64,000 bases of DNA from Saprospiraceae bacterium (GTDB lineage Bacteria; Bacteroidota; Bacteroidia; Chitinophagales; Saprospiraceae): the NCBI GenBank assembly GCA_016715985.1, contig JADJXD010000001.1, positions 744,001 to 808,000 on the forward strand, in the 5' to 3' direction. Below the pieces are notes generated by a model that ran no database searches, was not told the DNA's origin, and worked only from the letters and a program-made list of their open reading frames with translations. This document shows positions 53,401-62,800 of the stretch, piece by piece; positions within the stretch are counted from its first letter, which is position 1; every line of letters starts with the position of its first letter. A program made the position numbers and the translations under genes.

Positions 53401-56400
53401 CTGTTACACATAGTTGAGTGCTGGCTCCCAGACAGATGATATTAGTTCCTGTGATTGTACAGACCGGTAATGGATTGACAATAACTGTTCTGTTACACAC
53501 AGATGTGCAGCCATTAACATCTGTGATTGTTACACTATAAGTACCTGCAGTTCCCGTGGTAATACAATTAGTTGTAGCTCCGGTTGTCCAGATATAGGAA
53601 GCACCACCTGAAACACATAATTGTGTACTGGCTCCTAAACAGATGATATTTGCACCCGTGATTGTACAGGCAGGCAATGGATTGACAATAACTGTTCTGT
53701 TACACACAGATGTGCAGCCATTTATATCCGTAAGTGTCACACTGTAATTTCCTGCTGTTCCGGTAGTAATACAATCTGTTGTAGCTCCGGTACTCCAGAT
53801 AAAGGATGCACCACCTGAAACACATAATTGTGTGCTGGCACCTAAACAGATAATATTTGCTCCCGTGATCGTACACGCTTGTAATGGATTTACCGTCACT
53901 GTTGTGTTACATACTGATGTACAACCATTTATATCAGTGAGTGTCACACTATAATTTCCTGCTGTTCCGGTAGTAATACAATCTGTTGTAGCTCCGGTAC
54001 TCCAGATATAGGATGCACCACCTGAAACACATAATTGTGTGCTGGCACCTAAACAGATAATATTTGCTCCCGTGATCGTACACGCTGGTAATGGATTTAC
54101 CGTCACTGTTGTGTTACATACTGATGTACAACCATTTATATCAGTGAGTGTCACACTATAATTTCCTGCTGTTCCGGTAGTAATACAATCTGTTGTAGCT
54201 CCGGTACTCCAGATATAGGATGCACCACCTGAAACACATAATTGTGTGCTGGCACCTAAACAGATGATATTTGCTCCCGTGATCGTACATGCTGGTAATG
54301 GATTTACCGTCACTGTTGTGTTACATACTGATGTACAGCCGTTTATATCCGTGATTGTTACACTATAATTTCCTGCTGTTCCGGTAGTAATACAATCTGT
54401 TGTAGCTCCGGTACTCCAGATATAGGATGCACCACCTGAAACACATAATTGTGTGCTGGCACCCAAACAGATGATATTTGCTCCCGTGATCGTACACGCT
54501 GGTAATGGATTTACCGTCACTGTTGTGTTACATACTGATGTACAACCATTTATATCAGTGAGTGTCACACTATAATTTCCTGCTGTTCCGGTAGTAATAC
54601 AATCTGTTGTAGCTCCGGTACTCCAGATATAGGATGCACCTCCTGAAACACATAATTGGGTACTGGCACCCAAACAAATGACATTTTCTCCCGTGATCGT
54701 ACACGCTGGTAATGGATTTACCGTCACTGTTGTGTTACATACTGATGTACAACCATTTATATCAGTGAGTGTCACACTATAATTTCCAGCTGATCCGGTA
54801 GTAATACAATCTGTTGTAGCTCCGGTACTCCAGATATAGGATGCACCACCTGAAACACATAATTGGGTACTGGCTCCCAAACAGATGACATTTGCACCTG
54901 TGATTGTACAGGCAGGCAATGGATTAACTGTAACTGTTCTGTTACACACTGATGTACAACCATTTATATCAGTGAGTGTCACACTATAATTTCCTGCTGT
55001 TCCGGTAGTAATACAATCTGTTGTAGCTCCGGTACTCCAGATATAGGATGCACCACCTGAAACACATAATTGTGTACTGGCTCCCAAACAGATGATATTT
55101 TCTCCCGTGATCGTACACGCTGGTAATGGATTTACCGTCACTGTTGTGTTACATACTGAAGTACAGCCGTTTATATCCGTGAGTGTCACACTGTAATTTC
55201 CTGCTGTTCCGGTAGTAATACAATCTGTTGTAGCTCCGGTACTCCAGATATAGGATGCACCTCCTGAAACGCATAATTGTGTACTGGCTCCTAAACAGAT
55301 AATATTTGCTCCGGTGATCGTACACGTTGGTAATGGATTTACCATCACTGTTGTGTTACATACTGATGTACAGCCGTTTATATCCGTGATTGTTACACTA
55401 TAATTTCCTGCTGTTCCGGTAGTAATACAATCTGTTGTAGCTCCGGTACTCCAGATATAGGATGCACCTCCTGAAACGCATAATGCAGATAATTCTCCCT
55501 CACATATCACATTGTCGCCTGTGATCGTACATATTGGTAATGGATTGACAGTCACTGTTGCACTACACACTGATGTACAACCAATTACATCTGTAATGGT
55601 CACAATGTAACTTCCTGCAGTTCCAGCTGTAATACAATTTGTTGTGGCTCCTGTACTCCATAAATAAGAAGCTCCACCGGATACGCACAATTCGGTTGAC
55701 TGTCCCTGACAAATAACCAAATCACCTGTAATATTACATTCAGGCAAAGCATTAAAATTAACTATGATATGATTTGAAATGGCACTTCCGCAATCATTGG
55801 TATTTGTAACAAAATAATCTCCGGACTGAGTTACTGTTAAATTTGCCCCAGTTGAACCTGTGTTCCAGGTTCCTCCGCAATTACCCGTTAATATCAAACT
55901 ATCACCTGCACAGTATGGACCGCCTACATTAAACATAATAATGGAAGGTGTAGGTGATTGATCAATATCAACATTATTTGTACTCAATGAAATGGCTCCA
56001 GCACGTGAAAGTCCCCGGCCAAAAATACTGGAATTTTCCAACAAATTTAATGCTCCATTGGCGATTATATTCCCACGGAAAATTGAATTTTGGCCCAAAC
56101 TTACTAATCCGTTAACCTGCCAATAAACATTACATACAGAAGCGCCGTTTGTAAAAGTAACTGAGGAGAATGTGGAAGTACTCAAAGCTCCATCAATCTG
56201 AAATATAAAAACTGCATCAGGATTGCATTGGCCATCTAGTACAAGATTGCCATTTATCGTACTGGCTTCCCCAATACAATAAATGCCCGGATTTAAAATC
56301 TGGCCATTTCCCAATCCGGAACTCAACACCTGACCACATGTCTGTGCTACCAGAAAGTTGTATGCAATTTCGACATCTATAGCTGCCAATACCGATACCG

Positions 56401-56638
56401 GATCCGCTACGTGAATATCCCCAACCAGTGTTCCGGGCGGGAAGGCATTAAATGCACCCACATTGGTACCAACATCACCAACAACCACAGTAGAAACTCC
56501 AGTATTATTAAATGCGCCAACGGCAGTAAATAATACAAAATCTTCGACAGCGCCTAAAGGAGGTGTCTGTCCAAAACTAATATGTGTGCTGCAAAGGAAA
56601 AAAGAAAAAATACTAAACTTTAGGATAAAAATTTTCAT
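50450..56638 (-). CDS. giant secreted repeat protein with ice-binding-like (DUF3494) domain and type IX sorting tail
   Basis: 2062 residues. Signal peptide FSIFSFFLCSTHISFGQ (about 8-24). Residues about 30-230 form a DUF3494/ice-binding-like beta-solenoid: STVVVGDVGTNVGAF, GNGQILNPGIYCIG, AVFIFQIDGALSTSTF, IFRGNIIANGALNLLE. Then one GNCGGTWNTGSTG repeat, about 14 near-identical 69-residue Cys-rich units (CTITGANIICLGASTQLC...YIWSTGATTDCIT...DINGCTSVC), three diverged ones, and six units of GNVNGVWNTGETSPSI type. The C-terminus has LKISPNPFNLTSTIEF and GIYLCKINAGSF, a type IX secretion sorting domain. Most ice-binding domains of this type in Bacteroidota serve as adhesins on surfaces. Stand-alone gene. 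Confidence 0.9.
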   Translation of the reverse strand: MKIFILKFSIFSFFLCSTHISFGQTPPLGAVEDFVLFTAVGAFNNTGVSTVVVGDVGTNVGAFNAFPPGTLVGDIHVADPVSVLAAIDVEIAYNFLVAQTCGQVLSSGLGNGQILNPGIYCIGEASTINGNLVLDGQCNPDAVFIFQIDGALSTSTFSSVTFTNGASVCNVYWQVNGLVSLGQNSIFRGNIIANGALNLLENSSIFGRGLSRAGAISLSTNNVDIDQSPTPSIIMFNVGGPYCAGDSLILTGNCGGTWNTGSTGANLTVTQSGDYFVTNTNDCGSAISNHIIVNFNALPECNITGDLVICQGQSTELCVSGGASYLWSTGATTNCITAGTAGSYIVTITDVIGCTSVCSATVTVNPLPICTITGDNVICEGELSALCVSGGASYIWSTGATTDCITTGTAGNYSVTITDINGCTSVCNTTVMVNPLPTCTITGANIICLGASTQLCVSGGASYIWSTGATTDCITTGTAGNYSVTLTDINGCTSVCNTTVTVNPLPACTITGENIICLGASTQLCVSGGASYIWSTGATTDCITTGTAGNYSVTLTDINGCTSVCNRTVTVNPLPACTITGANVICLGASTQLCVSGGASYIWSTGATTDCITTGSAGNYSVTLTDINGCTSVCNTTVTVNPLPACTITGENVICLGASTQLCVSGGASYIWSTGATTDCITTGTAGNYSVTLTDINGCTSVCNTTVTVNPLPACTITGANIICLGASTQLCVSGGASYIWSTGATTDCITTGTAGNYSVTITDINGCTSVCNTTVTVNPLPACTITGANIICLGASTQLCVSGGASYIWSTGATTDCITTGTAGNYSVTLTDINGCTSVCNTTVTVNPLPACTITGANIICLGASTQLCVSGGASYIWSTGATTDCITTGTAGNYSVTLTDINGCTSVCNTTVTVNPLQACTITGANIICLGASTQLCVSGGASFIWSTGATTDCITTGTAGNYSVTLTDINGCTSVCNRTVIVNPLPACTITGANIICLGASTQLCVSGGASYIWTTGATTNCITTGTAGTYSVTITDVNGCTSVCNRTVIVNPLPVCTITGTNIICLGASTQLCVTGGSSYIWSTGATTDCITTGTAGTYSVTITDSNGCTSVCNRIVTVNPLPACTITGSDVICLGSSTQLCVSGGASYIWNTGATTDCISTGTAGTYSVTITDSNGCTSVCNRTVTVNPLPACTITGSDVICLGSSTQLCVSGGVSYIWTTGATTDCITAGTAGTYSVTITDSNGCTSVCSKTMVALTELPECFIVGDIYFCEGSSAEICGPTGPYTYLWSTGEVTRCISGDETGLYTLTITDANGCTSVCSRDLVETEYPVCEISGNTVICAGDSTQLCLPPGYYDYWWEDGQQTNCITVTEPGVYAITVTYIAGCQSICSTTVTLLTLPDLIISGNNIFCEGQSSVLCVSGNPESVIWSNGDTTNCITVVSTGTYSVTTTSPEGCSATSTMEVLSITGPVQSLIQANGNTDMCDGVPITLSGNVNGVWNTGETSPSIEVSTAGTYFVTNANSCDTVVSNQIVVTMSSSPVASVITNDSPTLICEGDIITLSGNVNGIWNTGETSASIDVSTAGTYFVTNANSCDTVVSNQIVITVNPLPAASIINSNVSSSICAGDTITLSGNVNGVWNTGATSPIIDVSTAGTYFVTNTNECGSVVSNQIVVTVNSLPVASIITSDTSTVICEGDTITLSGNVNGVWNTGETSPSIDVSTAGTYFVTNAYSCDTVYSNEIVVTVNPLPVASVILSDSSTVICPGDTITLSGNVGGVWNTGETSSSIEVSTAGTYFVTNTNECGSVVSNQIVVTEGTMPVASSINSGSSNEFCEGTTITLSGNVGGIWNTGETSPSIEVSSSGTYFVTNANECGAVISNLVGVIANEMPQCFISGNLNPEHNQTTMLCAPAGYKFYLWNTAEVTQCINVIASGYKSVTISNNEICFDSCEVLVVYKDVSGTNDSNLEEQFKLKISPNPFNLTSTIEFQNPFPDLDVTIDIYHISGVKVSAFKKFESTTQGIHSIVFDGNELEPGIYLCKINAGSFSFYKKMILLR
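52840..55720 (-). repeat. tandem 207-bp coding repeats of the giant protein
   Basis: About 14 units of 69 codons; the central units (about 53700-55400) are almost identical at DNA level. Unit period 207 bp, in frame, so copy number can change by recombination without breaking the gene. Each unit has four Cys that could form two disulfides. Confidence 0.9.
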
Positions 56639-57258
56639 TAAGCAAATTTTTTTGGGGTTATTTAATAGTATATTGAGTTCTTATTGCATCCAAAATTTTC
56701 AACTTAAGACACACATGGATCAAAAATAAATTAACTGTAAATACTACTTTGCTAAAAAAAGGATACAGACTGTACATCAATTAATAAAAACTTATTGAAG
56801 CTAAAATGGAGTCGGAATAGAGTTTTTAAAATAGTTAAATTACACAATAAAAAAAGGTAGTTCTAATTTGCATAACTTGGACAGAAACAAATTTAATTAG
56901 GTAAATTGAACAATAAATCTTCATAGTCATTCATTTCTTTATACACAAAGGTATAATATTTCTTAACCAAATAATTTACACAATTATAGTAATTTGTTGT
57001 ATAATTAACAGGTAAGTAGTAATTTTATTAAAATCGGTATAATATTTTTTTAAATTTCAATAAGAAACCGAATTTAATACTCATAATCATATAATATTAA
57101 GAAAATAGTTTCAAATAATAAGTGAAAAAGGGCTACACTTTTAAAAGTACAGCCCCACGTAATCCCAAAACATTGACCTTTATGAATTCAGAAAACTAAA
57201 GTTTTGCTAAAAAGAAATTAGAGTCGGTTTCAATATTTATCTTTGTTAAACAATTCTT
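56639..57258. other. A/T-rich stretch upstream of the giant gene
   Basis: 620 bp without a gene. It holds the terminator of the TonB receptor gene at 57125-57155 and two -7-like boxes on the minus strand (complement of CAAAGGTA at 56946 and CAAATTTA at 56888), neither with a well-spaced -33 box. The leader of the giant gene would be about 240-310 nt. Confidence 0.35.
57125..57155 (-). terminator. intrinsic terminator of the TonB receptor gene
   Basis: On the minus strand GGGCTGTACTTT (57155-57144) pairs with AAAGTGTAGCCC (57141-57130), 12 bp with two wobble pairs and a TA loop, followed by five T. Confidence 0.8.
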
Positions 57259-59481
57259 TCAAAACATATATGTCAATTTACCCTTTACAAAGAGTGGCGT
57301 ACCAGGTGTAAAGTGAATTTCTTCTACTGATGTTGCTTCTGTGCGCAATCTCGATTCAGTGGCAAACTGTGTTTCGTTCCACTCTGTGTCTAATAGATTA
57401 TTGATTTCTAGGCCTAACATTACTTTTTTGATGGTATAATTGACATTAAAATCTAGGACGGTGTAACCAATGGCTACGATAGAATTGTCTTCATTGGCAG
57501 GTCGGTCTGCAACGTGTCTATATCTCAATCCACCACTTACACTTTTGCCTACATTAAAAGACAATCCACCTGTATTGGTTAATGTCGGTGCTAATGGAAT
57601 GAAGTTTTCTCCTTCTGCATCTTCTACACTCCTAGGATTGGCAATGTTTAGGTCTGAATACATAAACAACCAATGTAAAGGCTGGTATCTGAATCCTACA
57701 TCAATACCCTGTCTTCTTGATTTGCCGCTAGGCTCTACAATACCACCATCACCTACATAGACAAACTCCTGGTCTAAATGCAAGTACCAAACAGCGGCAT
57801 TGATGATCAAATTTCTATGAGGCTTGAATACACCGCCAAGATCAACACCATAGGCAGCAGGTAAAATATGTCTTGCTTGTTCGTCCACTACGACTCGCGT
57901 ATCATTGGAGTGAAAACCTTTACCGAACTTAGCAAATAGCTGTGTATTGTTATTGAATGTGTATTGGAAATTCAACTTAGGACTGATCGCTGTTTTTGTT
58001 GCCGTACGAAGATCATACAGTGGAGACAAATTATTTTCATAGATATAATTAAAATAATCGGCCCTGATGCCTGCATTTACTTGTAAGTGTCCATAATCAT
58101 ACGTCGCATCGGCATAACCGAATACATTAGACTCATCCACCTGCCCTAAAGCTAGTGAACTCAATGTGGTGATACGATTGACCGTATTAGAAAGTTCTAC
58201 ATTATTGACATCATCATATCTCAATCCTGCGCCAACTCTAAACAACAAATCATCAGATATATCACTCGATTTATAGTTTAATTCTGTTTCAAGACCATAA
58301 ATGTTTCTTTGTTCTTTTTGTTTGATCTGATCTCCATTGATGCTATCATTTAGGAAAAAAGTGAAGTTAGAGTACAACAAAAAGTCATAAGCACTCACAT
58401 AAGCTCTTGTCTTAATAAAATTGTCGTTGATCAGATATTTTGCGTATTGCAGCACGATATTACTTCTAGAAGTGTTGCCACCTTCTGTATCATCTATGGC
58501 GCCAAATTTACTGATCATACCACTTTCTACGGCACGATTTGGAATCTGTCCCGATGCATCCCATCTACTCGTAAATCGGGAAGCCCAAATGGACAATTTA
58601 TCATTATTTTCTAGTCTTTTGGTATATTTTGCAAAGACATTAAATCGATTAAAAGCTTGTGTACTCTCGAACGGACCATCACTCAATAGATACTCCGAAG
58701 CTATGTAAGCAGATTCATTTTGTGATGAAATGAGATTGTATAATCCAGCAGTACGACGTGTATTAAAACTACCATATTCTGTAGAAAAAAATGAGTTTTC
58801 AGGATTATCTTTCGTTTTGAAGGACACATATCCTGCTGTCGCAAAATTACCTCTATCTGCATCATAAGGACCTTTGCCATAAGTTACATTTTCGATGATT
58901 TCCGGCATGATAAAGTGCATATCAGCGTATCCTTGACCATGCGCATGAGAGACCATATTAACAGGAAGTCCATCTATGGTTATATTAATGTCCGTACCAT
59001 GATCAATATCAAATCCTCTGAGAAATATCTGTTCAGCCTTTCCGCCACCTGCATGTTGACCAATGATCAGACCAGGCACTCGTCTCAGTAGTTCTTGTGA
59101 AGTATTGACAGGATTTGTTTCTAGGTCAATGACTGAAATGGTTTTAAGTGCCTGTTTTTCAGGTGATATCGTCACTTGATGGAGTTGAAAATTTTTTTGA
59201 GGTAAAATCGTACGGATAGTAGAAGTCATTTGTTCTGAATTGATCATAACCCAAACAGATTCGTGCAGCATGTGTGTAAAATGTAAGGTATCACCCGATT
59301 TTACATCAGACAAAGTATATCTACCGAACTCATCGCTATGTGTATGGAGCGTTGATTTATTTACGGAGACGATAACAAAGTCTATAGGATTTCCGGATTT
59401 GTCAGTAACAATTCCTTTGATGGATTGTGCATGGACTAAAAAGGAAAAAGAAACAAGTAGAAAAGTGTAAAATAATCGCAT
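57259..59481 (-). CDS. TonB-dependent outer-membrane receptor with carboxypeptidase-like N-domain
   Basis: 740 residues. Signal peptide FYTFLLVSFSFLVHAQ; the CarboxypepD_reg-like domain (about 20-95, GIVTDKSGNPIDFVIVSVN...SDEFGRYTLSDV) precedes the plug (about 110-225: QELLRRVPGLIIGQHAGG, IFLRGFDIDHGTDINITIDG) and a 22-strand barrel ending LFVKGKLTYMF with terminal aromatic. Plug motif GYADMHFIMPEIIENV and His-rich SHAHGQG are found in receptors of metal or metal-chelate type, though the ligand is uncertain. No SusD-like partner follows. Terminators bracket the gene on both sides. Confidence 0.93.
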   Translation of the reverse strand: MRLFYTFLLVSFSFLVHAQSIKGIVTDKSGNPIDFVIVSVNKSTLHTHSDEFGRYTLSDVKSGDTLHFTHMLHESVWVMINSEQMTSTIRTILPQKNFQLHQVTISPEKQALKTISVIDLETNPVNTSQELLRRVPGLIIGQHAGGGKAEQIFLRGFDIDHGTDINITIDGLPVNMVSHAHGQGYADMHFIMPEIIENVTYGKGPYDADRGNFATAGYVSFKTKDNPENSFFSTEYGSFNTRRTAGLYNLISSQNESAYIASEYLLSDGPFESTQAFNRFNVFAKYTKRLENNDKLSIWASRFTSRWDASGQIPNRAVESGMISKFGAIDDTEGGNTSRSNIVLQYAKYLINDNFIKTRAYVSAYDFLLYSNFTFFLNDSINGDQIKQKEQRNIYGLETELNYKSSDISDDLLFRVGAGLRYDDVNNVELSNTVNRITTLSSLALGQVDESNVFGYADATYDYGHLQVNAGIRADYFNYIYENNLSPLYDLRTATKTAISPKLNFQYTFNNNTQLFAKFGKGFHSNDTRVVVDEQARHILPAAYGVDLGGVFKPHRNLIINAAVWYLHLDQEFVYVGDGGIVEPSGKSRRQGIDVGFRYQPLHWLFMYSDLNIANPRSVEDAEGENFIPLAPTLTNTGGLSFNVGKSVSGGLRYRHVADRPANEDNSIVAIGYTVLDFNVNYTIKKVMLGLEINNLLDTEWNETQFATESRLRTEATSVEEIHFTPGTPLFVKGKLTYMF

Positions 59482-59605
59482 AGGTTTGGTTTTAGAAAAT
59501 AGTTAAATATTATTGAAAACTGTTTTCATGATATACGACTGGAATAGACATTTTGGATTTCTGATTCTGAACTTCTTTAATTTTTAAACCTCATCTTTTC
59601 AATTT

Positions 59606-59636
59606 AAAAAGGGCCACGCCATCCCTGATGCGACCC
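59606..59636 (-). terminator. hairpin terminator, distal copy
   Basis: On the minus strand GGGTCGC...GTGGCCC (59636-59611) followed by five T. It has the same flanks as the hairpin at 59727-59752, and it lies upstream of the TonB receptor gene start. Confidence 0.6.
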
Positions 59637-59720
59637 GATTTCCCAATAAGTAGGTGCATTTACTTATGAGAGATTCATTAAATTATTTTTTGCAATAAAC
59701 TGAAAGTGAAACATTAACTC

Positions 59721-59752
59721 AAAAAAGGGCCGCACTATCACTAATGCGACCC
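59721..59752 (-). terminator. intrinsic terminator of the DUF4331/CHRD gene
   Basis: On the minus strand GGGTCGCA (59752-59745) pairs with TGCGGCCC (59734-59727), one wobble pair, then TTTTTT. It lies about 100 bp behind the stop codon. Confidence 0.7.
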
Positions 59753-59849
59753 TCATTTCCCAAAAAAATTGCTAATCTTTCAATTATAAAATTCAAATTC
59801 CTTTAGTGCAACTCCCCTGAATTACTTTGATCTTTATCAAAGCTGAATA

Positions 59850-62800
59850 TTATAATTTTACAATTCTGAAAGATTTACTGTAAGCTTTATTACTTAATGA
59901 CAGTACATATATTCCTGGTTGTACATTACTCATATCCACCTGATAATTTCCGGATATGTTGTTTTGTGCGACTACCAGTCTTCCTGTTAGGTCACGTATT
60001 TCCAGAGTACTGTTTTGATACAAGGCACTTTCTCCATCAAATGAAATCTGAACATTTGTAGAGACCGGATTTGGAAATACTTCCAATTCAAAGGACGCTC
60101 CATCCACATCAACCACTGCACTTGAGAAAGGACAATCTGGTGTTTTGACCAATTGACCTCTCACTTCTCCACCCGGATTGTTTGTTGTGTGAACATTGAC
60201 ATAAGCATTTCCACTCTGAACGATTGCAGCTAAGTTAGCTGAGAAAGCATCTGTCACATAAAAGAACGCTCCGTTATTGATCCATCTGGATGTAAAATCA
60301 AAAACCACCGGACCGTTTGCACCTATTGCTCCATTATGAATGTGTGCACCCTGAAAATTCGAACTCAATTGATTGACCACTGCCATCAGGTGTGCTTCGT
60401 CATAGTCTCTGTTGAATGCAAACATACCTGAACCACTTGTATTTCCGGCGTTTACGGGTTTGTTTACTTCCTGCTCCTGGCACAGATCATAGACATAACC
60501 ATCTCTGGCCACTCTGTATATCTGGCCTCTTACTTCACCATTTGGCGCCGCAGCTGTATGTACATTGAAGTATAAATCTCCACTTAGATAATCAGCCAAA
60601 AACTCAGGTGTAATCGCTATACCTTCATTAAATAAAAACTGACCATTAATATCACTACCGAGGTCTAAAACGACACCACCACTTGCACCTAAAACTGCTT
60701 TGTGTATGTGTGCAGCTGTAAATGGTCCCGTAGGATTATCTACCAACAATGCAAAACTCATTTCAGTCAAGTCAGATGAAATAGTACCTATTGCCAATCC
60801 TATCGCATCATTATCTATGGAAGGAACTTCTTGTTTTCCATCCATCCATGTATCAAAATACAATCCTTGAGTTGCTGTCAATTGTCCACGAATTTCTCCA
60901 TTTGGATAAGCTTCTGTATGGATATTGACATAGATGTCACCATTTCTCAATGCAGCAATATAATCACCTGCATCTAGTTTTACCATAACTGTACTTCCTA
61001 CTACAAACGATTCAAGATTCTGTACGACAGTACCTGTAGTGCCCGAAGCACCACTATGCAAATGGAAGCCTGTTATCGGACCGGAAAGATTAGTTGCAAG
61101 GATATTTAATTCCAATACATTGGTATTCGATGTATAAATAGCACTTGCAAGACCCAAAGCAGGTGTATTGACCGCAGGAATCTCTTCGCTAGCATCAAGA
61201 ACAGCTGAGAAAACTTCGCTAGACTCTAAAGCCAGTTGTCCTCTCAATTCACCATTCGGATTGTTGGCAGTGTGTACATTAAGATAATATTCACCATCGA
61301 TCATTGCTGCAACATCTGCCTTAGTCACTGCAAAAGTTGATGTACTTCTTCCTTCTACAAACGTACCTGTAAAGTCAAATAATACTGGACCATTTTCGCC
61401 TGCGATTCCATTATGGATATGTAATCCAGTAAACGCTGATGAAAGATTAGAAACAGTAACATTTAGTGTTGCTTCTGTATAAGTATCATTGAATGTTACT
61501 GTGGCAACACCGATAGCATCGGTAACAACTGCAGGAACTTCATTACTTCCTAATAATCTGGAAGCTACTAAGATATCATCCGTGAAATTAGGGTCAAAAA
61601 CCACTATTTCTGGTTGAATAACATCTTTTACCCTTTGATTGCCAAGGAAAATAGCCGATGCACCAGCGAATACTTCATTAAATACAGGCGCTGCATCTCC
61701 TGAAGCTGAAGGCATATCGAATCCTAAGAGTCTGCCACCATCTTTTGCTCTTTCTGCGATGTAAATTCTATTGCTTGGTTTGTCGTAAGCAATATCTACT
61801 GGATTGCCTAATAAAGATAATGGACCTTCTACAATGATTTGTTCTGCTTCTGTGATGACATTATCAAGTGCTTTGTTGGTGTATCCATTGATTACAGTGA
61901 ATGCACCATCTGTAGCAGAAGCCGCCGCAGCTACATCTGTCAATATCATGATGTCATTTGCTCTATCGTAAGTGATACCGTGTGTTCTTACCATACTTTC
62001 GATCGCTACCGTTTTGTTTGGTGTGATCATTCCTGCAGGTAATTCAAAGAAATTGTCAAATCTTAAGACTTTTTCTGAAAAATCTTCTACAGCATACAAA
62101 GTATTTCCATCTAAATGGATGCCCCAAAGTGCTTGACTCACATCATATGCTTTATCTAGTGTGATAGCTGTAGGACTGATGGTATAAACAATAAATCTAT
62201 CTACACTTCCATTGGAAGCATCTGCATCTTGAGCTACTACTAATTTGTCTCCACGAACTGCAATCTCTCTACCATTGGTAAAGTCAGAAGTGGAAGTAGC
62301 TGTCAAAACAGGTGAAAGGTTTAAAGCTAAATTTTCGGCAACTTTGGAGTAAGCAGAGATCACATTGTTCGTTCTGCTCAATTGATACAAAACGTCAGTT
62401 GTTTTATCATAATAGATACCATCTGCATCATTTCCAGCTACATTAAAGCTACTGAATGAAGACGTGTTATCTTCTGCAAAATTATATACACCTACTTTGT
62501 TTTGTGTATTGGATGATACAAATACTTGGTAAACAGGATCAAGAACTACTTTTGGCAATTCACCAGCTAAGAAAATAGCTGATGCACCAGCGAATACTTC
62601 ATTAAATACAGGCGCTGCATCTCCTGAAGCTGTAGGCATATCGAATCCTAAGAGTCTGCCACCATCTTTTGCTCTTTCTGCGATGTAAATTCTATTGCTT
62701 GGTTTGTCGTAAGCAATATCTACTGGATTGCCTAATAAAGATAATGGACCTTCTACAATGATTTGTTCTGCTTCTGTGATGACATTATCAAGTGCTTTGT

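Noticed and set aside
52840..55720. CRISPR-like regular repeats
   Set aside because: The 207-bp period is coding, in frame, and encodes a 69-residue protein unit; there are no short repeats separated by unique spacers.
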